Positions 7,978 through 11,871 of a DNA stretch of 11,871 bases are shown in pieces. The DNA comes from Syntrophomonas sp. UBA4911 (lineage in GTDB: Bacteria; Bacillota; Syntrophomonadia; Syntrophomonadales; Syntrophomonadaceae). Location of the stretch: the NCBI GenBank assembly GCA_002398105.1, contig DHCD01000022.1, positions 32,021 to 43,891 on the forward strand, given 5' to 3'. The notes below the pieces were generated by a model, which did no database searches, was not told where the DNA came from, and worked only from the letters and a program-made list of their open reading frames with translations. Both the position numbers and the translations under genes were made by a program. The number at the start of each line of letters is the position of its first letter. Position 1 is the first letter of the stretch.

Positions 7978-8937
7978 CTAAATAATGGATTTCTGGTATT
8001 TGGCCGGCGGCATACCTATGATTTCTTTGAAGGCGGCGGCAAATTTGCTGGGATTGTTATAGCCCACCCGGCCCGCTACGGTAGTGATGTTCTGGTCGGT
8101 TTGGCGCAGCATCAGGGCGGCGGTCCGCATGCGGTGCGACCGCATATAGGCATAGATCGACATCCCATACACTCCTTTAAAGCAGGCCTTCATGGTCGTG
8201 AGGGGCATCCCGAATTGGGAGGACAGCTCTTCCAGGGTGAAATGCCGGTCAATATGAGCGTTGATATGTTTCATGATCGCCTTTACCGTTTCGACTTGCT
8301 TTTTGGGAAAGTAGGGCCGTTCATAGCTGTTTACCGGAACATCCAGCGCGCTTAAAAACAGCAGCAATTCCAGGACCTTGATCTTAAGATAATTTTTCCT
8401 GATCTTGGCGGGCACGGTATAAAGCTCGGAAAAAATATGTTGGATGGAATCGTCCGCGCGCATGATAAACAGTCTCCGGTCGGCGCAGAATTTCTTCCGC
8501 AGCTCCTGCATATCGACCGAAAAACCATCGAAAACATGGGCCAGGGTTTTTGAAGCCTCCTCAATATATATGGCTACCGTAATGCCGTTATAATGGCTTA
8601 GAGGAAAGCTGAACCCCATGGAATGCTGCTCTTTGGCGTCGATCTGCAGGTCTCCTTCCTGCAGATACATATAGGAACCGTTGGAGATCTCCCATTCGAT
8701 GCGCCCCTCCCGGCAATGGTCGATTCCGATCATTTCTACCCGGGGCCGGAACTCGGAGAAACAGTTCTGCATATGAAAATCATCATAGATCAAATCAATG
8801 CCGGGGAACACATTGTAGCAAGTCATGGTGCCCTCGCCGCCGGCGTCTTTCATTTTGTATACGGAACAATCCGGGCCTCTTTTCAGCATTTTGACATTGT
8901 GACCCAAAAACACTCTCTTTTCCAGGCTGTTTTCCAT
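7978..8937 (-). CDS. AraC-family transcriptional regulator, 319 aa
   Basis: A DNA-binding regulator with a C-terminal double helix-turn-helix (about residues 220-319). Recognisable parts are FTLEELSSQFGMPLTTMKACFK in the first unit and ITTVAGRVGYNNPSKFAAAFKEIIGMPPAKY in the second, the usual AraC signature. The N-terminal ~200 residues are the ligand-sensing part. They include a cupin-like stretch with GIDHCREGRIEWE and YLQEGDLQID, as in regulators of the PchR/YbtA kind that sense ferric siderophores and activate their uptake genes. The start ATG 8937 has AGGAGG about 10 bases upstream. It follows the FecE gene by 38 bases and precedes the half-transporter pair, so it probably controls the latter. 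The ligand is not shown by the sequence; a siderophore is inferred from neighbours and family. Confidence 0.88.
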   Translation of the reverse strand: MENSLEKRVFLGHNVKMLKRGPDCSVYKMKDAGGEGTMTCYNVFPGIDLIYDDFHMQNCFSEFRPRVEMIGIDHCREGRIEWEISNGSYMYLQEGDLQIDAKEQHSMGFSFPLSHYNGITVAIYIEEASKTLAHVFDGFSVDMQELRKKFCADRRLFIMRADDSIQHIFSELYTVPAKIRKNYLKIKVLELLLFLSALDVPVNSYERPYFPKKQVETVKAIMKHINAHIDRHFTLEELSSQFGMPLTTMKACFKGVYGMSIYAYMRSHRMRTAALMLRQTDQNITTVAGRVGYNNPSKFAAAFKEIIGMPPAKYQKSII

Positions 8938-8975
8938 TTTTGCTCACCTCCTCGCCTGGTCCGGGTTTTCCGCTT

Positions 8976-9773
8976 TTATTGCACTATACTCAAAGGAATG
9001 ACCAGGCTGTGCTTGCGGTCGCTGATCTGTACGGCGCCGATATGTACATTAACGGCAAAGCTGTCGCGCATGTTTTCACAGTTCACTACCGCCTGGGTGT
9101 CGCCGAAGAAGCTGTTTCCCCGTTTGTTTAAAATGAAGGATTTGTTCGATATCTGCAAAGCGTGAGCCGGATAATGGGTATTGAATATGGAGGAAATACC
9201 TTTTTCTTGCGCCAGCTTCCTGATCGTTTCCAGGATGATGAGCTGATTTTTAAAATCCAGGTTGGATTCGGGCTCATCCAGCACCAGCACCGAAGGCTCC
9301 GCAGTCAAAGCCCGGGCAATCAAAACCATTTGCAATTCACCGCCGCTGATACGGTTGCAGTATTTGCCTTTAAGATGGGTGATGCCCACCGTTTCCATGG
9401 CTACCTCCACCTTTTCATAGTCCTCCTGAGACGGCTGGTTTACCAGGCCGATGTGGGCGCTCCGTCCCAGCAAAATCATTTCTTCTGCGGTATAGGCAAA
9501 AACCGAACTTTTAGCCTGGGGTACATAGGCAATTTTCTGCCACAGCCTCCGCTGCGGTAGAACGCTTATATTCTCCCCATCCAGATAACTGCCTCCCCGG
9601 TCCCATTTTAAAAGCCCCATCATGCATTTCAGCAGAGTTGTTTTTCCTACCCCGTTGGGGCAGAGAATCGAAAGCACATCGCCATCGCTTATAGAAAAGT
9701 TAATCTTATTTAAAATCTGCGGCCCGCGGGCATACCCGAAACTACCTTCCCAAACTTCGAAAATCACATCCAA
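8976..9773 (-). CDS. FecE-type ABC ATPase (iron/cobalamin importer subunit), 265 aa, Walker A variant
   Basis: The cytoplasmic ATPase of a FecBCDE/BtuFCD-type importer. The signature ISGGELQ (142-148), Walker B VLVLDEP (161-167), NLDF D-loop and H-loop NTH (H200) are intact, and the length is normal. The Walker A reads CPNGVGKTT (38-46): the first, normally invariant Gly of GxxxxGK[ST] is Cys (TGC). A single base change from GGC would explain it. The listed start is TTG 9773, but GTG 9767 (reading M-I-F-E-V) sits about 9 bases after the GGAGG at 9776-9780 and is at least as likely. The ribosome site lies inside the end of the truncated FecCD permease frame, which overlaps the start. No permease or binding-protein gene remains in the window, so this ATPase looks orphaned unless it serves another permease. 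Confidence 0.85.
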   Translation of the reverse strand: MDVIFEVWEGSFGYARGPQILNKINFSISDGDVLSILCPNGVGKTTLLKCMMGLLKWDRGGSYLDGENISVLPQRRLWQKIAYVPQAKSSVFAYTAEEMILLGRSAHIGLVNQPSQEDYEKVEVAMETVGITHLKGKYCNRISGGELQMVLIARALTAEPSVLVLDEPESNLDFKNQLIILETIRKLAQEKGISSIFNTHYPAHALQISNKSFILNKRGNSFFGDTQAVVNCENMRDSFAVNVHIGAVQISDRKHSLVIPLSIVQ

Positions 9774-9883
9774 GCACCTCCTGTTCGCCTAAGCAAATAG
9801 ATAAAAAAGGGAGCGCCGATCGTGGCGGTCAAAATCGACACGGGAATCTCAGCCGCGCTGGCGCTGCGCGCCGCCGTGTCGAC
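9764..9883 (-). pseudogene. FecCD-type permease, C-terminal remnant only
   Basis: Immediately before and overlapping the FecE start, one minus-strand frame encodes the typical end of a FecCD/BtuC permease: VDTAARSASAAEIPVS, then ILTATIGAPFFIYLLRR, then a short tail and TGA at 9766-9764. The E-[IL]-P-V-[GS]-I-L-T-x-x-[IL]-G-x-P-x-F pattern is diagnostic of the family's last helix region. Only about 36 of the usual ~330 codons are present. Upstream, in the same frame, similarity ends abruptly at about 9883, where the sequence becomes the start of a NifH-like gene in another frame. This is a deletion scar. Confidence in the family is high despite the length. Confidence 0.75.
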
Positions 9884-9924
9884 TTTACTATCCCACCTTT
9901 GCCATAGATGGCAATTTTATGCAA
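9877..9924 (-). pseudogene. NifH-like (nitrogenase reductase family) 5' fragment, 16 codons
   Basis: A TTG at 9924 preceded by AGGAGG (9 bases upstream) opens the peptide (M)HKIAIYGKGGIVKST. That is the N-terminus of NifH/BchL/CfbC-type ATPases, which begin M-x-K-I-A-I-Y-G-K-G-G-I-G-K-S-T. The second P-loop glycine is Val here. After the Thr (9877) the frame runs into residues unlike NifH, while the other frame gives FecCD, so the gene was truncated by fusion to the permease end. NifH-like genes beside FecBCDE-type importers are known in anaerobes, which fits the original layout. The signal is short but very specific. Confidence 0.65.
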
Positions 9925-9936
9925 CGACGATCTCCT

Positions 9937-9949
9937 CCTAATAATTAGG
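9937..9949. promoter_or_regulatory. 13-base palindrome at the NifH-like start, possible operator
   Basis: A perfect palindrome, CCTAAT-a-ATTAGG, overlaps the Shine-Dalgarno of the NifH-like fragment. A TTATAC/TATTAT-like -10 sequence lies just upstream on the minus strand. The CCTAA/TTAGG half-sites resemble those of DtxR-family iron operators, but the order of the half-sites is unusual. Tentative. Confidence 0.3.
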
Positions 9950-10007
9950 TATAATACGGCTGCAGCAGTTCCCGAAATGCCTGGCAAGCTTCGCCAATAG
10001 GCGCAGA

Positions 10008-10205
10008 TTAGCCGAAATAACGAACCAGCCATATCATCTTACGGCGAGCCAGTTCGTAATCCATTCTTTTTTCCCAGCCCAGCGCCTTTAACAGCTGTTC
10101 CGTCTCTTCCCGGCTCATCTTCTCAATCGGCTGTTTTTTATTTAAGCTGACGAGATAATCAAGCACGTTTTCTCCCCGTCTCAGTCCTGCTGCCAACTTC
10201 ACCAT
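10008..10205 (-). CDS. Small protein of unknown function, 65 aa
   Basis: This gene lies 20 bases downstream of the DUF2325 stop codon, on the same strand, probably in the same operon. From ATG 10205 the product is 65 residues: charged, mainly helical in appearance (SREETEQLLKALGW), and ending WLVRYFG. I recognise no domain. The start is uncertain. A strong AAAGGAG directly abuts ATG 10205, with in-frame GTG 10202 and TTG 10196; the TTG has the best spacing (9 bases). A longer reading up to 10376 is possible but would lie inside the DUF2325 gene in another frame and is unlikely. After the stop, 84 bases lead to the NifH-like fragment. Real gene likely; function unknown. Confidence 0.55.
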   Translation of the reverse strand: MVKLAAGLRRGENVLDYLVSLNKKQPIEKMSREETEQLLKALGWEKRMDYELARRKMIWLVRYFG

Positions 10206-10225
10206 CTCCTTTGACCAGTTGCCTA

Positions 10226-11437
10226 TCAAGCAGGGAAGGTGGGTTCTCTTTGGCTCAATGCCCGGGCCATGCTGCTCAGGCTGGTGTTGGTAAGCAGGCA
10301 GCATTCCTTTTTCAGCTTGCAGGACAATTGTTTCACGCAATGGCAGGCGCCATGGCTGTTGATGTCCAGAGAGCACAATACCAGATCCGACCTTTTGACC
10401 ATATCTTCCAGCCGATCACGCCCAGCACTGAGGCAGCCGTCGTGGTATTCGAAGTCCCAGCCCAGATCTTCGGCCACCTGGCGGTAGAACGGATTAAGCC
10501 TGCTGTTTCCTCCCACCATCAAGACCCGTCCTCTTTTCGGGTTCTCGGGCGAGACCATCATGATGCTTTGGCTGCATATAGCCTGGCTGTCGGAGAGACT
10601 GTGTATTTCCTGACACAATTGGGTAATGGTCTCTCTCTGCTGCAGAAGTTCATTCTCCAATTCATCTTTTTGGACATTTAACTTGCGAGCTTCCTCCCGG
10701 TAATAGGCGCTTTTCTCTTTGATATCATCCAGCTTGAGCTCCAGTTGCTGATTTTCGCTCCTTAAATCACTGATTAACTGCAAATATTCCTGGTTTTTGC
10801 CGGGCGCGCCATTTTCAGCCGCCAAACTGCCCAGCCTGTTTTCCAGGCGGCCGATACAGAGCCGGGAAGATTCCAGCTCACTGGTCATTTTTTTGATTTC
10901 TTCTTTTTTTACCCGCAACCGGGTTTTCAATTTTTGATTTTCTTCCGCCAGAGTTTTTGCTTCCCGGTTGGCCTGGCAGCAAGCCATCCCTTGCAGGTGT
11001 GAAAACATGTGGGCTTCCCCGATGATCACTTCCAGAGTTTTCTCATCCAGAACGACAGAGGTTACCGCCGCCCAATACAAACCGGCGATGTTGCCTTCCT
11101 CCTTTTTTTCCTTCCAGGCGGTTAAAAACTCCTGATCGTTTAAATCAGCGTATTTACGGATTTCGAAACGGTATTTCCGGTTTAAATAGCGGTCGGCCAT
11201 TCGCGACAGTTTGTTTTCGGAAGACAGGGCATTTACGAACAGGTTATGAATTTGATAATCGGCTAATTCCCGGTAGTCCAGCTTTAATTTACTCAGCATA
11301 TCGCGATGTTCGGCCATAGTCAGACAGGTTCCGCACACTGAACAATGCAGATGGGTAGGCAACTCCCATACTCGCTTGCCTATAGCGCAGACATCAGGGC
11401 TCGTTTTTCCCTTAATTCCGGTCAGATTTTGCTTCAT
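10226..11437 (-). CDS. DUF2325 coiled-coil protein with N-terminal CxxCxxC, 403 aa
   Basis: A cytoplasmic protein in three parts. The N-terminal part (1-155) has a CSVCGTC cluster at 32-38 and further Cys/His residues (H143, H147, CC153-154). A long charged coiled coil spans about 155-285. The C-terminal DUF2325 domain (304-392) begins RVLMVGGNSRLNPFY and has DLVLCSLDINSHGACHC, like a Rossmann-type fold with many cysteines. DUF2325 proteins are uncharacterised. The Cys/His pattern and the Fur-type promoter upstream suggest a metal-, heme- or redox-linked role, which is inference. Start ATG 11437 is preceded by GAGGAGG (7 bases) and directly abuts the stop of the small frame upstream (TAAATG), indicating translational coupling. 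The small 65-aa gene follows. Length and domain order look intact. Confidence 0.8.
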   Translation of the reverse strand: MKQNLTGIKGKTSPDVCAIGKRVWELPTHLHCSVCGTCLTMAEHRDMLSKLKLDYRELADYQIHNLFVNALSSENKLSRMADRYLNRKYRFEIRKYADLNDQEFLTAWKEKKEEGNIAGLYWAAVTSVVLDEKTLEVIIGEAHMFSHLQGMACCQANREAKTLAEENQKLKTRLRVKKEEIKKMTSELESSRLCIGRLENRLGSLAAENGAPGKNQEYLQLISDLRSENQQLELKLDDIKEKSAYYREEARKLNVQKDELENELLQQRETITQLCQEIHSLSDSQAICSQSIMMVSPENPKRGRVLMVGGNSRLNPFYRQVAEDLGWDFEYHDGCLSAGRDRLEDMVKRSDLVLCSLDINSHGACHCVKQLSCKLKKECCLLTNTSLSSMARALSQREPTFPA

Positions 11438-11645
11438 TTATCGGTCCTCCTCGTCTTCATATAATTTAAAGTCGTCCTTTGGTGGGTCGTCGATGATTAC
11501 CTTTTCCTCTTTTGGGTAAAACGTAATCATCATGGGGCGGATGCGGCAGATAATCCAGACGGTAACGGGCATTAATAAGGCGCTTGATTTTTCTGCTTAT
11601 TATTACCACCCCAATCACCCCCAGGCTTACCCACAAGCATCCCAT
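11438..11645 (-). pseudogene. Small single-helix membrane protein, apparently frameshifted
   Basis: ATG 11645, with GGGAG 9 bases upstream, opens a frame of 59 codons (stop 11466) with a membrane helix (residues 3-16) followed by a basic stretch SRKIKRLINARYRLDYLP. A second frame, open from ATG 11572 to TAA 11440-11438, encodes an acidic tail (IIDDPPKDDFKLYEDEEDR) that ends exactly at the DUF2325 start. Removing one A from the AAAA run after CCC (near 11503-11506) would join them into a natural 68-residue protein: helix, basic stretch, acidic tail. The coupled TAAATG end argues that the acidic tail is genuinely translated. It could be two overlapping small genes instead. Family not recognised. 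Confidence 0.45.
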
Positions 11646-11666
11646 AGTAATCAGCTCCCGCTTGTT

Positions 11667-11682
11667 TATGTTAGTTTAACCT
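11667..11682. promoter_or_regulatory. DtxR/IdeR-like iron operator
   Basis: On the minus strand GTTAGGTTAAACTAAC forms a 16-base palindrome with a single mismatched pair. It closely resembles the TTAGGTTA/CTAACCTAA type of operator of DtxR-family iron regulators. It lies 22 bases before the start of the small membrane protein gene, in the leader or core promoter region of the DUF2325 operon. The assignment is by motif resemblance only. Confidence 0.5.
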
Positions 11683-11700
11683 AACTTTTGGTTTAATATT

Positions 11701-11728
11701 AAAAGCACCTAAGGGGAAGGTACTTTTT
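11701..11728 (-). terminator. Terminator-like hairpin, A-rich side and U-tract
   Basis: AAAAGCACCT (11701-11710) and AGGTACTTTT (11718-11727) form a 10-base-pair stem with one mismatch. In minus-strand RNA that mismatch becomes a G-U pair. The stem is flanked by A-rich sequence before and U-rich sequence after on both strands. It lies between the Fur-type promoter and the first downstream gene, so in the minus direction it would act as an attenuator in the leader. In the plus direction it would be a simple terminator. Confidence 0.45.
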
Positions 11729-11738
11729 AGAACACTTT

Positions 11739-11753
11739 TGATAATAATTATCA
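11739..11753. promoter_or_regulatory. Fur box, perfect 7-1-7 palindrome
   Basis: TGATAAT-a-ATTATCA is an exact match to the 7-1-7 Fur consensus described for Bacillus. It begins 5 bases downstream of a -10 hexamer on the minus strand and thus covers the expected transcription start. Bound Fe-Fur would block that promoter. It controls the leftward (DUF2325) operon. Confidence 0.8.
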
Positions 11754-11758
11754 ATATC

Positions 11759-11788
11759 ATTATAATAATATGCCGCTTCACTTGTCAA
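11759..11788 (-). promoter_or_regulatory. Sigma-A-type promoter TTGACA-N18-TATAAT, leftward
   Basis: On the minus strand a perfect -35 TTGACA (plus coordinates 11783-11788) and a perfect -10 TATAAT (11759-11764) are 18 bases apart. Transcription should start near 11752, inside the Fur box, and run into the small membrane protein and DUF2325 genes. The leader to ATG 11645 would be about 105 bases and contains the hairpin and the DtxR-like palindrome. Confidence 0.7.
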
Positions 11789-11871
11789 CTGCATCAATTT
11801 GAATTATTGAGATCTTTCATACGCTTTTTTAAAATATATGTTTAACTCATCATAAAAACACCCATTCCGCC

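Noticed and set aside
8623..9560. Long plus-strand open frames opposite the AraC and FecE genes
   Set aside because: They are antisense to genes with clear motifs and lack Shine-Dalgarno sites and family features.
9950..9955. Perfect TATAAT on the plus strand
   Set aside because: No -35 sequence at proper spacing and no plus-strand gene downstream.
10206..10376. N-terminal extension of the 65-aa gene to 122 aa
   Set aside because: The extra part lies inside the DUF2325 coding region in another frame and has low-complexity shadow composition. A ribosome site sits at the shorter start.

Overview
The window looks like chromosomal DNA of an anaerobic, low-to-mid GC Firmicute. A Negativicutes or Peptococcaceae-type lineage fits best, but this is inference. 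The reasons are strong AGGAGG-type Shine-Dalgarno sites, TTG/GTG starts, a Bacillus-type 7-1-7 Fur box, a DUF2325 coiled-coil protein, YibE/F and a FecE/NifH-like/half-ABC-transporter neighbourhood. I see no rRNA, tRNA, CRISPR array or insertion sequence.

Layout. (1) 116-931 (-): a class I SAM methyltransferase. (2) 932-1430: an AT-rich gap of about 500 bases with two small hairpins and a possible 54-codon remnant. (3) 1431-2518 (+): a YibE/F-family membrane protein split by a -1 frameshift at a run of seven T. (4) 2570 to about 4076 (-): the membrane half of FeoB without its GTPase domain and cut again by an in-frame TGA. Its upstream edge is joined to the first ~53 codons of a putative membrane-fusion protein gene (4066-4227). 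(5) 4224-7755 (-): two overlapping exporter-type half ABC transporters. (6) 7756-7977: an intergenic segment with nested inverted repeats. (7) 7978-8937 (-): an AraC-family regulator. (8) 8976-9773 (-): a FecE-type ATPase. Its FecCD permease partner survives only as about 36 C-terminal codons, joined to the first 16 codons of a NifH-like gene (9764-9924). (9) 10008-11645 (-): a 65-aa unknown protein, a 403-aa DUF2325 protein and a small, apparently frameshifted membrane protein. (10) 11646-11871: a promoter region with a consensus-like promoter, a perfect Fur box, a terminator-like hairpin and a DtxR-like palindrome.

Working together. The minus-strand block from about 11790 down to 2570 reads as an iron-acquisition island. 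It carries Fur and probably DtxR-type operators, a FecE-type importer ATPase, an AraC regulator of the kind found next to siderophore transporters, a YbtPQ/IrtAB-like transporter pair and FeoB. It is visibly decayed. Two independent deletion scars have collapsed neighbouring genes (NifH-like with FecCD, and membrane-fusion protein with FeoB), with extra frameshift or nonsense lesions around them. The AraC regulator, both half-transporters, FecE and DUF2325 remain intact, so the surviving function is probably the half-transporter pair. FecE now lacks a permease in this window. The most distinctive points are the two deletion scars, the stacked iron-regulatory sites ahead of the DUF2325 operon, and the possible slippery-site frameshift in yibE/F.
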